Below, in pieces: positions 1 through 7,995 of a stretch of 32,899 nt of DNA. Each line of letters starts with the position of its first letter. Positions within the stretch are counted from its first letter, which is position 1. The position numbers and the translations under genes were made by a program. The notes below the pieces were generated by a model that made no database searches, was not told the origin of the DNA, and saw only the letters and a program-made list of their open reading frames with translations. Location of the stretch: the NCBI GenBank assembly GCA_030611415.1, contig JAUWPW010000011.1:1-32899 (forward strand), given 5' to 3'. The stretch comes from Candidatus Bipolaricaulota bacterium. Its GTDB lineage: Bacteria > Bipolaricaulota > Bipolaricaulia > UBA7950 > UBA9294.

Positions 1-1
1 A

Positions 2-1771
2 TCATAACAGTTCCTTATTGTCGATCTTCTTCATCATCATAGTTATCACTTCAGACAGTAAGCGTGGGCCAAGATCTTCTCTGTTTCTGAGCCGCAAGGA
101 AACCTTTTCTTCCTTTGCTTCCCTTTCTCCCACAATGAGCATATAAGGAATCTTTTCAAGCTGTGCTTGACGGATCAAGTAGCTAAGGGTACGATCATGA
201 CTGCTCCAATCCTCGGCACGAATTCCTGCCTCAACAAGCGCATCCTTCACTTGGCACGCGTAATCACAAACTACTTCTGTCACTGGAAGCACGGCTGCCT
301 GTATTGGTGAAAGCCATACCGGAAATGCACCCGCATAATACTCCACTAACAACGCGTAAAACCTCTCTAGGGCACCTAGAAGGGCTCGGTGAATCATGTA
401 CGGACGATGCTTTTTGCCGTCTTCACCTATATAGCTCATGTCAAACCGCCCTGGCAAGTTGAAGTCGAATTGGATCGTTGTGCACTGCCATAACCGGTTA
501 AGTGCGTCCTTAATCTTGATGTCAATCTTGGGTCCGTAAAAGACTGCCTCACCCTCCATCCGTTTGTAGGCCAACTTTCTGATATTAAGAGCCCTCACAA
601 GAGAAGCCTCGGCCTCTTCCCACAAATCATCTTCGCCAGCATACTTCTCTGGGGTGTTTAGATCACGCACCGAAAGCTCAAATGTGAACGCCTTGAATCC
701 GAAACCACGCAACAGATTCAAACTGAAATCGAGAACGCGCAGGATTTCATCATCGATCTGTTCAGGAGTGCAAAAGATATGTGCATCATCCTGGGTAAAG
801 CCCCGCACACGCAACAGACCGTGCAGTGTGCCGCTACGCTCATACCGATACACTGTACCAAGCTCAGCCCATCGCAATGGCAAGTCACGGTAGGAACGAG
901 TACGTGAATTGTAGATTAAGATGTGAAACGGACAATTCATCGGCTTTAAGTAGTATTCCTGACCGTCAACGTTCATTGGAGAGTACATACTGTCCTTGTA
1001 GAACGCAAGGTGACCCGAGGTCTCCCATAGCTGCGCGCGACCAATATGAGGGGTAAACACAATGTCGTAACCACCCTCATAATGCAGCTTGCGCCAGTAG
1101 TCCTCGATCAACACGCGCATCCGTCCACCCTTAGGATGCCAGTACGCCAATCCGGCCCCGGCTTCCTCGTGGAAGCTAACAAGGTCAAGTTCTCTAATCA
1201 ACTTACGGTGATCACGTGCCTCTACATCGGCAAGCTTATCCAGGTAAGCATCAAGCTCTTTCTTCCTCTCCCATGCCGTGCCATAAATCCTTTGCAACAT
1301 TGGTCTACTTTCATCGCCACGCCAGTATGCACCGGCAACCGACATCAGCTTGAATGCATTCACCCTGATTTCACTTGTGTTCTGCAGGTGTGGCCCACGG
1401 CATAGATCAACGAACTCACCCTGCTTATACAGGGTCACCGTCTCTTGCTCTAAGTCCTCTAGAAGCTCGAGCTTCAATGGCTCATTCGATTGGGAAAGGA
1501 TCTTGCGCGCCTCATCCTTGGTCACATCCATCCGCTCAATAGGCAAGGCTTCACCAACAATCTTCCTCATTTCCGCTTCGATCGAAAGAAGTTGTTCGGG
1601 ATTAAACGGTTCAACATCACCAAAGTCATAGTAAAACCCATCCTCGATTGCCGGACCAATTCCCAATGTTGCTCTAGGGAACAATCTCTTCACTGCCTGG
1701 GCCATAATGTGCGTTGTCGTATGGCGTAACACCTCCATTTTTGGCCCATCAGGCAAAGCGACATGGATCAT
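2..1771 (-). CDS. thrS: Threonine-tRNA ligase lacking the TGS domain
   Basis: Class II synthetase that charges tRNA-Thr in the cytoplasm. The protein is about 589 residues, against about 640 for the E. coli type. The editing domain is intact: HTTTH near residue 20 and CRGPH near residue 130 match the HxxxH and CxxxH editing-site residues. The catalytic domain shows MNCPFH, GFTQDDAHIF and MIHRALLG, which supply the Cys-His-His zinc site, followed by an anticodon-binding domain. The start at 1771 is chosen because GGGAGG lies about seven bases upstream; an upstream TTG at 1786 overlaps this Shine-Dalgarno sequence. The N-terminal TGS domain is missing except for a strand-like MIHVALPDG. The stop is at 2-4, so the gene is complete. 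It lies 82 bases downstream of hslU on the same strand. Confidence 0.95.
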   Translation of the reverse strand: MIHVALPDGPKMEVLRHTTTHIMAQAVKRLFPRATLGIGPAIEDGFYYDFGDVEPFNPEQLLSIEAEMRKIVGEALPIERMDVTKDEARKILSQSNEPLKLELLEDLEQETVTLYKQGEFVDLCRGPHLQNTSEIRVNAFKLMSVAGAYWRGDESRPMLQRIYGTAWERKKELDAYLDKLADVEARDHRKLIRELDLVSFHEEAGAGLAYWHPKGGRMRVLIEDYWRKLHYEGGYDIVFTPHIGRAQLWETSGHLAFYKDSMYSPMNVDGQEYYLKPMNCPFHILIYNSRTRSYRDLPLRWAELGTVYRYERSGTLHGLLRVRGFTQDDAHIFCTPEQIDDEILRVLDFSLNLLRGFGFKAFTFELSVRDLNTPEKYAGEDDLWEEAEASLVRALNIRKLAYKRMEGEAVFYGPKIDIKIKDALNRLWQCTTIQFDFNLPGRFDMSYIGEDGKKHRPYMIHRALLGALERFYALLVEYYAGAFPVWLSPIQAAVLPVTEVVCDYACQVKDALVEAGIRAEDWSSHDRTLSYLIRQAQLEKIPYMLIVGEREAKEEKVSLRLRNREDLGPRLLSEVITMMMKKIDNKELL

Positions 1772-1853
1772 ACTAGTACCTCCCAAGCAATATTTCTTCC
1801 TACATAAACCGTACTAAGCAATGAGAATATCGAGTGAAATCAGCTGTTATTAA

Positions 1854-3218
1854 CTACAGAATATAACGTGACAGATTGGGATCCTCAACGATTCCAGCAA
1901 GCTGCGCAACCACGTACTCCTCATCAATTACAACCTTCTTGCCACGCTTATCGCCTGCGGTAAACGATATCTCTTCTACCAGTTTCTCCATCGCCGTAGA
2001 CAACCGTCGCGCACCAATGTTCTCCGTTGTTTGATTAAGCTCATACGCAATCTCTGCGATTCTCACTATTGCATCCTCGGTAAATTCAAGTTTAACCCCT
2101 TCTACCGCAAGAAGCGCTTCGTACTGCTTAGTAAGAGCATCCTTAGGTTCACACAAAATGCGACGAAAATCCGCGGCACTGAGATTATCCAACTCCACGC
2201 GAATCGGCAGCCGCCCTTGTAATTCAGGAATAAGGTCGGATGGCTTCGACATGTTGAATGCACCGGCTGCGATGAACAGAATATTCTCCGTACCAACAGT
2301 CCCATAACGAGTACGAACGCGAGTTCCTTCCAGAAATGGCAGCAAATCCCGTTGCACTCCTTGACGAGACACTCCTGGACTACTTCCCTCATCCTGCCCA
2401 CTGACGGCAATTTTGTCGATCTCATCCAAAAAGATGATCCCCATCTCTTCCGCTAGTTGTAGTCCCTGCTGCCGTATATCATCCATGCTGATCAATTCGT
2501 CGATTGTCTGCTCGAACAGGATCGGCCTTGCCTCACGGATCTGCAAACGCTGTTTTTTTCGCGAGGATGGAAAAATCCCCGAAAGCACACTGCCCATATC
2601 AATACCCAACTGATCTCCACTATCTTGGCTGAAAATCTCCAGTTGAGGAACCACCTGTACTTCAATCGTAATCTCAATGTAACGTTCCTCGAGGTCACCA
2701 TCAATAAGCTTCCTGCGCAATTTGTCACGCGTCTTACCCACACTCTCCCTGCGCTCTTCATCGGATTCGGTGATCGGCAGTAACACACCAAGTATCTTTT
2801 CCGTAACAATCCCTTGTGCTTCCTCTTCTACACGTAGTACTTCCTCTGAACGAACCATGCCAATTGCCACACCAACCAAATCACGAATCATCGACTCCAC
2901 ATCACGCCCAACGTAGCCAACCTCCGTAAATTTCGTTGCCTCTACCTTGACAAATGGGCAACTGGTAAGCCGCGCCAGCCGCCTCGAAATCTCCGTTTTT
3001 CCTACACCGGTTGGCCCAATCATTAGGATGTTTTTAGGCTTGATCTCCTCGCGAATTTCCCCTTCAACCAGCTGACGTCGCATCCTATTCCGTAAGGCAA
3101 TTGCCACTGCACGCTTTGCCCTCTCTTGACCAATAATGTACTTGTCAAGCTGGGCAACAATCTGTTTTGGAGTCAAACCACTGACCCCATTACAAGAAAC
3201 TTCAACCAACTCACCCAT
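1854..3218 (-). CDS. hslU: HslU, ATPase subunit of the HslUV protease
   Basis: AAA+ unfoldase that feeds proteins to the HslV peptidase in the cytoplasm. Visible features are Walker A GPTGVGKT near residue 68, the FTEVGYVGRDVESMIRDLV segment typical of HslU after it, an insertion (I) domain in the middle, and Walker B IIFLDEIDKIA. The C-terminus DPNLSRYIL matches the conserved HslU tail that docks into HslV. The length of 454 residues is normal. A run of G residues (AAGGGGGG on the coding strand) just before the ATG is the ribosome binding site. It starts 12 bases after hslV, so the two are co-transcribed. Confidence 0.97.
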   Translation of the reverse strand: MGELVEVSCNGVSGLTPKQIVAQLDKYIIGQERAKRAVAIALRNRMRRQLVEGEIREEIKPKNILMIGPTGVGKTEISRRLARLTSCPFVKVEATKFTEVGYVGRDVESMIRDLVGVAIGMVRSEEVLRVEEEAQGIVTEKILGVLLPITESDEERRESVGKTRDKLRRKLIDGDLEERYIEITIEVQVVPQLEIFSQDSGDQLGIDMGSVLSGIFPSSRKKQRLQIREARPILFEQTIDELISMDDIRQQGLQLAEEMGIIFLDEIDKIAVSGQDEGSSPGVSRQGVQRDLLPFLEGTRVRTRYGTVGTENILFIAAGAFNMSKPSDLIPELQGRLPIRVELDNLSAADFRRILCEPKDALTKQYEALLAVEGVKLEFTEDAIVRIAEIAYELNQTTENIGARRLSTAMEKLVEEISFTAGDKRGKKVVIDEEYVVAQLAGIVEDPNLSRYIL

Positions 3219-3230
3219 TTCCCCCCTTTT

Positions 3231-3776
3231 TTACCAAGTAACTTCTTCTAAGGTAATCTCTTGATTAGTGTAAATATCAATTGAACTTGCGATCTCAAGT
3301 GATTTGCGTGCAACATCAGCAATCGACAGATCAGACACAGAGAGCATTCCCTTGGCTGCTGCCAAAGCATACAAACCACCGGATCCAATCCCAATCATTC
3401 CCTCATCTGGTTCGAGCACATCGCCGGCACCAGACACCATCAAGATCCCTTCTTCGCTGACGGTCACTAGAACCGCTTCTAAGTGACGTAAAACCCGATC
3501 AGTACGCCATTCTTTCGTCATTTCCACTGCAGCTCGCCGCAGATGTCCATCATACTTACTGAGCTTTCCCTCAAGTCTATCCAGCAGGGCAAGGCAATCT
3601 GCAGTTGCGCCGGCAAATCCAACAAGAACTTGACCATCATGCAAGCGATATACTTTCTTGGTGCTACTCTTGATGACCGCGCTCTCCAGGGTAGCTTGTC
3701 CATCGCTAGCAATTACAGCGCGGTGCTCAGTTGTAGAATAAATACCGATAATTGTTGTGCCCTTACAATGTGACAT
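3231..3776 (-). CDS. hslV: HslV, peptidase subunit of the HslUV protease
   Basis: Threonine peptidase of the proteasome beta-subunit fold, partner of HslU. The chain begins MSHCKGTTII, so the catalytic N-terminal threonine would be Thr7, exposed after removal of a six-residue leader. The conserved segments ASDGQAT, STKKVYRL (with the active-site lysine), GFAGATADCLALLDRLE, EWRTDRVLRHLEA, IGSGGLYALAAAKG and the C-terminal IYTNQEITLEE are all present. The length of 181 residues is typical. No strong Shine-Dalgarno sequence precedes the ATG. It sits between the DciA-like gene (12 bases upstream) and hslU (12 bases downstream). Confidence 0.96.
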   Translation of the reverse strand: MSHCKGTTIIGIYSTTEHRAVIASDGQATLESAVIKSSTKKVYRLHDGQVLVGFAGATADCLALLDRLEGKLSKYDGHLRRAAVEMTKEWRTDRVLRHLEAVLVTVSEEGILMVSGAGDVLEPDEGMIGIGSGGLYALAAAKGMLSVSDLSIADVARKSLEIASSIDIYTNQEITLEEVTW

Positions 3777-3788
3777 AGGTCTATTATT

Positions 3789-4328
3789 CTAGTCTACCGA
3801 GCCGCTATCCGCAATCCCACCAAAACAACATCCAGGACAGATGTCCCCCTCACCACTAAAGACAACTCCACAGCAAGAGCAGCGTTTTGCCCCTCGTCCA
3901 AGCTGTATTTCTTCCCACTTACGAACCGTCAAGTAGAAGCGTTCAAACAACTCACGCAATTCTGGATCCGCCACTTGGGCAAACAGTGTATGTGCCTCAG
4001 CACGATCGCTCGCTAAGAGCCTACCCAAATTCTTGCTTACGGGTTGAGTTCTCGCAAATCTCCCGGGCACGAAACGGATCCTTTTCACAATGTCTTTCGC
4101 TACAAGCTTATTGATTCGCTTGATATATTCGTCGCCAAGTAACGACAGATCCTGTGCTATTGATGGGGAAGAGACCTCTATCCACAGTGTTCCTTTAGAG
4201 AAACGTTGTGCTCGTGTAAGTGTAGCAATTGTTTTACCGCATACCTTATCCCACAGGAGAAGTGTTTGTTGGTAACAGTAATCTTTCCACAAGTTATTCT
4301 TTCTTAGTACTGTTTCTACCCAGTTCAT
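3789..4328 (-). CDS. DciA-like (DUF721) protein with a C-terminal zinc ribbon
   Basis: The N-terminal half (about residues 5-100) resembles the DUF721/DciA family: a KH-like region with LLWDKVCGKTIATLTRAQRFSKG, then TLWIEVSSPSIAQDLSLLGDEYIKRIN. DciA proteins help load the replicative helicase in bacteria lacking DnaC or DnaI; that role here is inferred. The C-terminus carries CSCC, ten residues, then CPGC, a likely zinc ribbon that the short forms of the family do not need. AGGAG lies eight bases before the ATG. The gene borders the putative oriC and dnaA, which fits a replication role. The length of 179 residues is in the family range. The gene body also holds two DnaA-box-like sites (4178-4186 and 4283-4291). 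Confidence 0.8.
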   Translation of the reverse strand: MNWVETVLRKNNLWKDYCYQQTLLLWDKVCGKTIATLTRAQRFSKGTLWIEVSSPSIAQDLSLLGDEYIKRINKLVAKDIVKRIRFVPGRFARTQPVSKNLGRLLASDRAEAHTLFAQVADPELRELFERFYLTVRKWEEIQLGRGAKRCSCCGVVFSGEGDICPGCCFGGIADSGSVD

Positions 4329-4358
4329 TATTAAACTCCTGTAGTAGTTGTAGGCAAA

Positions 4359-4562
4359 TACTTTACTGTGGAAAAGTGATCCTTTGCCTCTCTATATCTT
4401 AGCTAAACTTGTGGAAAATCCTGTGGAGAAACTGCTGAAACAGTTAAAAACCAGTGGATATAGGCGGTGGAGAAATTCGCCTCTGAAAGTCAACAAGACT
4501 TTTCCACAGTAAAGTAGCGTTTTTTACCCTTTTTGCTCCACTTTTCCACAGGGTTTTCCACA
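4359..4562. other. oriC: Putative chromosomal replication origin (oriC)
   Basis: The non-coding gap between dnaA and the DciA-like gene (4329-4584) holds a dense set of DnaA boxes. On one strand TGTGGAAAA occurs at 4367-4375 and 4410-4418, with TGTGGAGAA at 4422-4430. In the opposite orientation TTTTCCACA occurs at 4500-4508, 4542-4550 and 4554-4562. The first box of each group lies in a 19-base perfect inverted repeat (4359-4377 and 4498-4516). Weaker matches are at 4453-4461 and 4466-4474. There is no long AT-only block, so the unwinding element is not obvious; 4390-4409 is one candidate. Position beside dnaA is typical for bacterial origins. Confidence 0.85.
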
Positions 4563-4584
4563 GCATGATCCGAGGCATTCTTGC

Positions 4585-5928
4585 CTAACTAGTACGAAAC
4601 CGTGAATTTAGGTCTTCCTGAATTTCCTTAATTTCGCCATACAAAAGTGGAGTTTCTTCGATTAGAGTCTTGATTTTCATGTAGGAATGCATGATTGTTG
4701 TGTGATCACGATTGCCGAATTCTTTTGCAATTGCGGGAAAGGAATGATTGGTCATTTCACGGGCAAGATAAATGCTAATATGTCGCGGCTGAGAGATCTC
4801 TTTTTTTCTACTTGATCCCTCCAAATCATGTAGCTTGAGGTGATAGCGACTGGCTACTTCTTCTTTGATGTGAGCAATGCTTAGCGGCTTTCGTTTGCCT
4901 TCTTCTGGAAGCATCGTTTCCAGGTTACTCGGTGTTAGCTCTTTCCCTTCAAGCTCGGCGTAAGCAATGGCCTTTACTAATGCACCTTCCAGGACACGAA
5001 CATTAGAGGAGATACGGCTGGCGATGAGTTCCAGAATAGTGTCATCGACTGTGAGTCCACGGGTATTCGCCTTTTCTCGCAAAATTGCAATTCGTGTTTC
5101 TAAGTCAGGTGGCTGGATGTCAGCAACTAATCCCCAACGGAACCGGGAGACCAGTCTTTCCTGTAATCCAGAAAGTTCTTCTGGAGGACGATCACTGGAG
5201 AGTACGATTTGTTTCTCACTACCGTAAAGCTCATTAAAGGTATGAAATAGCTCCTCTTGTGTGCCTTCCTTTCCTTCCAAGAAGTGCACGTCATCGATTA
5301 GTAATAGGTCGATGCGTCGGTATTTCTCACGGAAGGCAGATGTGGTATTATTGCGGATTGAATTGATCAGTTCTATGGCAAACCGTTCGGAAGTTGTATA
5401 TACAACAGCTTTAGGAACTCCAGAAGATATGATGAAGTTGCCGGTTGCCTGTAGCAGATGGGTTTTCCCGAGCCCGACGCTGCCGTAGATAAACAGAGGA
5501 TTGTACGCTTTTCCGGGTGCTTCAGCAACGGCTAGTGAGGCGGCGTAAGCAAGATGATTGTTGTTTCCGCGCACGAAGTGTTCGAATGTATAATCGGGGT
5601 TGAGTGGGAGCGTATTACGTATCTGTGTTGAAGTAATGGAGGGTTCAAGCTTCGGCGGATCGGGTGTGGGTAGTGTTTGACCGGTAACTTGGAGCGTGAT
5701 AGTAACTTGCCTTGCACAAACCTCAGATGCTATATCCTCTAACAAGCTGCGATAGCGACGCTCAATGCCACCCTTGTAGAAACTGGTCGGAACACCAATT
5801 AGTAGTGAATGGTTCTTAAACTCTAGAAGACGAGCATTGGCAAACCAGGTTTCAAAGCTCGTTTGTGAAATCTCTCTCTGTAGCTTTTCCCGCACGTGTT
5901 TCCAGATAGTTAAGGGACTCTCATTCAT
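4585..5928 (-). CDS. dnaA: Chromosomal replication initiator DnaA
   Basis: Binds DnaA boxes at oriC and opens the duplex. Domain I covers about residues 1-80 (SFETWFANARLLEF), followed by a short linker. Domain III has Walker A GSVGLGKT near residue 149 and Walker B LLLIDDVHFL. Domain IV carries the DnaA signature RDHTTIMHSYMKIK. The length is 447 residues. The ATG at 5928 is chosen over one five codons upstream because GAGGGG sits just before it on the coding strand. The gene is transcribed toward the box cluster that begins 23 bases after its stop. A promoter candidate lies between it and tRNA-Phe. Confidence 0.97.
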   Translation of the reverse strand: MNESPLTIWKHVREKLQREISQTSFETWFANARLLEFKNHSLLIGVPTSFYKGGIERRYRSLLEDIASEVCARQVTITLQVTGQTLPTPDPPKLEPSITSTQIRNTLPLNPDYTFEHFVRGNNNHLAYAASLAVAEAPGKAYNPLFIYGSVGLGKTHLLQATGNFIISSGVPKAVVYTTSERFAIELINSIRNNTTSAFREKYRRIDLLLIDDVHFLEGKEGTQEELFHTFNELYGSEKQIVLSSDRPPEELSGLQERLVSRFRWGLVADIQPPDLETRIAILREKANTRGLTVDDTILELIASRISSNVRVLEGALVKAIAYAELEGKELTPSNLETMLPEEGKRKPLSIAHIKEEVASRYHLKLHDLEGSSRKKEISQPRHISIYLAREMTNHSFPAIAKEFGNRDHTTIMHSYMKIKTLIEETPLLYGEIKEIQEDLNSRFRTS

Positions 5929-5951
5929 TGTTCCCCTCATCATATTATTAT

Positions 5952-5981
5952 AAGATAGCTCATCTAAGAATCCCTAGTCAA
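5952..5981 (-). promoter_or_regulatory. Candidate sigma70-type promoter of dnaA
   Basis: On the minus strand TTGACT (5976-5981) and TATCTT (5952-5957) are separated by 18 bases. A predicted start near 5945 gives a short leader holding the dnaA ribosome binding site. A TATAAT at 5947-5952 is present but would need a 23-base spacer. Read-through from the tRNA operon is also possible. Confidence 0.5.
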
Positions 5982-5990
5982 GGAAGGTTA

Positions 5991-6066
5991 TGGTGCCGAG
6001 GCCCAGACTCGAACTGGGGACACCGGCCTTTTCAGGGCCGTGCTCTACCACCTGAGCTACCTCGGC
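5991..6066 (-). tRNA. tRNA-Phe (GAA)
   Basis: The minus strand folds into a full cloverleaf: acceptor stem GCCGAGG with CCTCGGC, D arm with AGCTCAGGTGGTAGAGC, anticodon loop CTGAAAA reading GAA, and T arm with GTTCGAGTC. The 3' ACCA is encoded. It is the last gene of the six-tRNA cluster and the only one of them with an encoded CCA. Confidence 0.97.
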
Positions 6067-6078
6067 ATATCCAGCAAG

Positions 6079-6154
6079 CGGGGACGACCGGATTTGAACC
6101 GGCGATCTCTGGAGTGACAATCCAGCGTCCTAAACCAAGCTAGACCACGCCCCC
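6079..6154 (-). tRNA. tRNA-Asp (GTC)
   Basis: The acceptor stem GGGGGCG pairs with CGTCCCC (one G-T pair), the anticodon stem CTGGA/TCCAG encloses TTGTCAC with anticodon GTC, and the T loop is TTCAAAT. The D loop is somewhat long, giving 76 bases without CCA. The 3' end is followed by CTT, so CCA must be added enzymatically. Confidence 0.96.
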
Positions 6155-6171
6155 GAAACACGACAACTCAT

Positions 6172-6244
6172 TGGGCGAGACAGGACTTGAACCTGTGACC
6201 TTCCGGATGTAAGCCGGATGCTCTCCCAGCTGAGCTACTCGCCC
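6172..6244 (-). tRNA. tRNA-Val (TAC)
   Basis: The acceptor stem GGGCGAG pairs with CTCGCCC, the anticodon stem TCCGG/CCGGA encloses CTTACAT with anticodon TAC, and the T loop is TTCAAGT. It is 73 bases long. No CCA is encoded; the discriminator base A is followed by ATG. Confidence 0.97.
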
Positions 6245-6287
6245 ATTATAGCTCAAGCACTTAGTTTGCTACAAATCTTTGTTTCAG

Positions 6288-6360
6288 TGTCCCCAAGGGG
6301 ATTTGAACCCCTGCCGCCGGGATGAAAACCCGGTATCCTAGGCCGCTAGATGATGGGGAC
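6288..6360 (-). tRNA. tRNA-Glu (TTC)
   Basis: The acceptor stem GTCCCCA pairs with TGGGGAC, the anticodon stem CCGGG/CCCGG encloses TTTTCAT with anticodon TTC, and the T loop is TTCAAAT. It is 73 bases long with no encoded CCA. Confidence 0.97.
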
Positions 6361-6408
6361 AGTTACAAAAAGAATTATAGGGGTCCAGATGCGTCTTTTC
6401 AATTAGAG

Positions 6409-6480
6409 TGGGTCGTGCTGGATTTGAACCAGCGGCTCCCTGATTAAAAGTCAGGTGCTCTACCCCTGAGCTAACGACCC
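6409..6480 (-). tRNA. tRNA-Lys (TTT)
   Basis: The acceptor stem GGGTCGT pairs with ACGACCC, the anticodon stem CCTGA/TCAGG encloses CTTTTAA with anticodon TTT, and the T loop is TTCAAAT. It is 72 bases long with no encoded CCA. Its acceptor stem is identical to that of the neighbouring tRNA-Lys (CTT). Confidence 0.97.
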
Positions 6481-6503
6481 GAATTTCTAATGTGGGAAAG
6501 ATA

Positions 6504-6577
6504 TGGGTCGTGCAGGACTCGAACCTGCAACCGACGGATTAAGAGTCCGTTGCTCTGCCAAATTGAGCTAACGACCC
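6504..6577 (-). tRNA. tRNA-Lys (CTT)
   Basis: The acceptor stem GGGTCGT pairs with ACGACCC, the anticodon stem ACGGA/TCCGT encloses CTCTTAA with anticodon CTT, and the T loop is TTCGAGT. It is 74 bases long with no encoded CCA. It is the promoter-proximal gene of the cluster. Confidence 0.97.
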
Positions 6578-6587
6578 GCAAGAATTT

Positions 6588-6616
6588 ATCATACGTGATG
6601 GGTATTTGACTGTCAA
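6588..6616 (-). promoter_or_regulatory. Strong sigma70-type promoter of the tRNA cluster
   Basis: On the minus strand a perfect TTGACA (6611-6616) and TATGAT (6588-6593) are exactly 17 bases apart. The predicted start near 6581 is only a few bases before tRNA-Lys (CTT). It is the best promoter match in the window and fits stable-RNA transcription. Confidence 0.9.
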
Positions 6617-6655
6617 GGTTGTATTAACAAGCTGCTATCCACTACGATTGGAGTT

Positions 6656-7975
6656 ATGGAACGATTTCAGTTTGATGTGCCAGAAAAGGCACCGCTTGCC
6701 GAGCGCATGAGGCCAACAACGTTTGAGGATCTGGTTGGACAAGGGGACATTCTTGGCGACGGGGCATCTTTGCGCATCCTTGTCGAGCAAGGTAAGTATT
6801 CTTCCTTTCTATTTTGGGGACCACCTGGGACAGGCAAGACCACAGCGGGAAAGATTATAGCCCGCCGCTCAAGAGCGAAATTTGTGCATTTGTCGGCCGC
6901 TCTTTCTAACGTGAAAGAGGTGCGTGCAGCGCTAGACCAATCACATGATCGCTATGTTATTGAAGGGCGACGAGATCTCTTGTTCCTTGATGAGGTACAC
7001 CGGTTTAACAAGGCCCAGCAGGATGTACTTCTCCCTTATCTGGAGGAGGGGAGCGTCATCTTTATTGGCGCAACAACAGAGAATCCTTCCTTTGTTCTGA
7101 ATGCCGCTCTTCTTTCACGCTGTCAGCTATTTAGCTTTTCTCCACTTTCAGAGGATGACATGCAAGTGGTCTTACAACACGCACTGAATGTTGAACAGGG
7201 ACTGAATGGAGAGTATGAACTTTGCTCTGAGGCAGAGGCCGCACTGATTGCTTTCTCAGATGGGGATGCGCGTCGTGCTCTTTCTACACTTGAGCTGGCG
7301 AGTGTCATTGCCCCGGGGAACAAGATCGATGTAGCCTTGATTGAACGGGCACTGCAGCGCAAAGCATTGCGTTATGATCGTGCCGGAGAAGAGCACTATA
7401 ATCTGATTTCAGCCCTTCACAAATCAATCCGCAATTCAGATCCGGATGCTACCCTATACTGGTTAGTACGGATGATTGAGAGTGGCGAAGATCCTCGCTA
7501 CCTTGCCCGGCGACTGATTCGTATGGCCAGCGAAGACGTCGGTCTCGCCGATCCTCGAGGGTTGGATGTGGCTATTGCCGCGCAAAAAGCAGTAGAAAGC
7601 ATTGGTTTGCCTGAGTGTGATCTTGCCCTTGCTCAAGCCGCTGTTTATCTTGCCATGGCCCCGAAGAGCAATGCCCTTTATGTTGGAGTTGGCGAGGCGA
7701 AAAGGGATGTGATGCAGCGCCTAGATGAGCCGGTCCCATTTCACTTGAGGAATGCTCCTACTAAGACAATGGCCAAGCTTGGCTATGGTAAGGGATATAA
7801 ATATGCACACGATTTTGACAGCGGCGTTGCGCCGATGGATTGCCTTCCACCATTACTAAAAGGTAGACGCTATTATCGGCCGAAAGGGTTTGGGTTTGAA
7901 GTGAAGCTTGCGGAAAGATTAAAGCGCATATCTGCGGCCCGGCTGGGCCAGTCGGAAGGCGGGCAGGCCAAATAG
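6656..7975 (+). CDS. rarA: Replication-associated recombination protein RarA (MgsA family AAA+ ATPase)
   Basis: Clamp-loader-like AAA+ ATPase acting at stalled replication forks. Visible are [16 protein letters not shown] near residue 15, Walker [13 protein letters not shown] near residue 55, Walker [17 protein letters not shown], sensor 1 [10 protein letters not shown] and the arginine-finger region [10 protein letters not shown]. The C-terminal half has the RarA/WHIP-type tetramerisation region: [39 protein letters not shown] and the late YKYAHDF. The length of 439 residues is typical. The start has TTGGAG close upstream. An acylphosphatase gene follows after 20 bases. Confidence 0.95.
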   Translation: MERFQFDVPEKAPLAERMRPTTFEDLVGQGDILGDGASLRILVEQGKYSSFLFWGPPGTGKTTAGKIIARRSRAKFVHLSAALSNVKEVRAALDQSHDRYVIEGRRDLLFLDEVHRFNKAQQDVLLPYLEEGSVIFIGATTENPSFVLNAALLSRCQLFSFSPLSEDDMQVVLQHALNVEQGLNGEYELCSEAEAALIAFSDGDARRALSTLELASVIAPGNKIDVALIERALQRKALRYDRAGEEHYNLISALHKSIRNSDPDATLYWLVRMIESGEDPRYLARRLIRMASEDVGLADPRGLDVAIAAQKAVESIGLPECDLALAQAAVYLAMAPKSNALYVGVGEAKRDVMQRLDEPVPFHLRNAPTKTMAKLGYGKGYKYAHDFDSGVAPMDCLPPLLKGRRYYRPKGFGFEVKLAERLKRISAARLGQSEGGQAK

Positions 7976-7995
7976 CAAGGAGCCAAATAGAGGAA

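Noticed and set aside
654-1729. Plus-strand open frames within thrS.
   Set aside because: All lie antisense to a well-conserved synthetase gene and show no family features.
5947-5952. TATAAT as the -10 box of dnaA.
   Set aside because: The nearest -35 would be 23 bases away; TATCTT with an 18-base spacer fits better.
5928-6143. Open frame across the tRNA-Phe and tRNA-Asp genes.
   Set aside because: It is antisense to two clear cloverleaf tRNAs and has no protein-family features.
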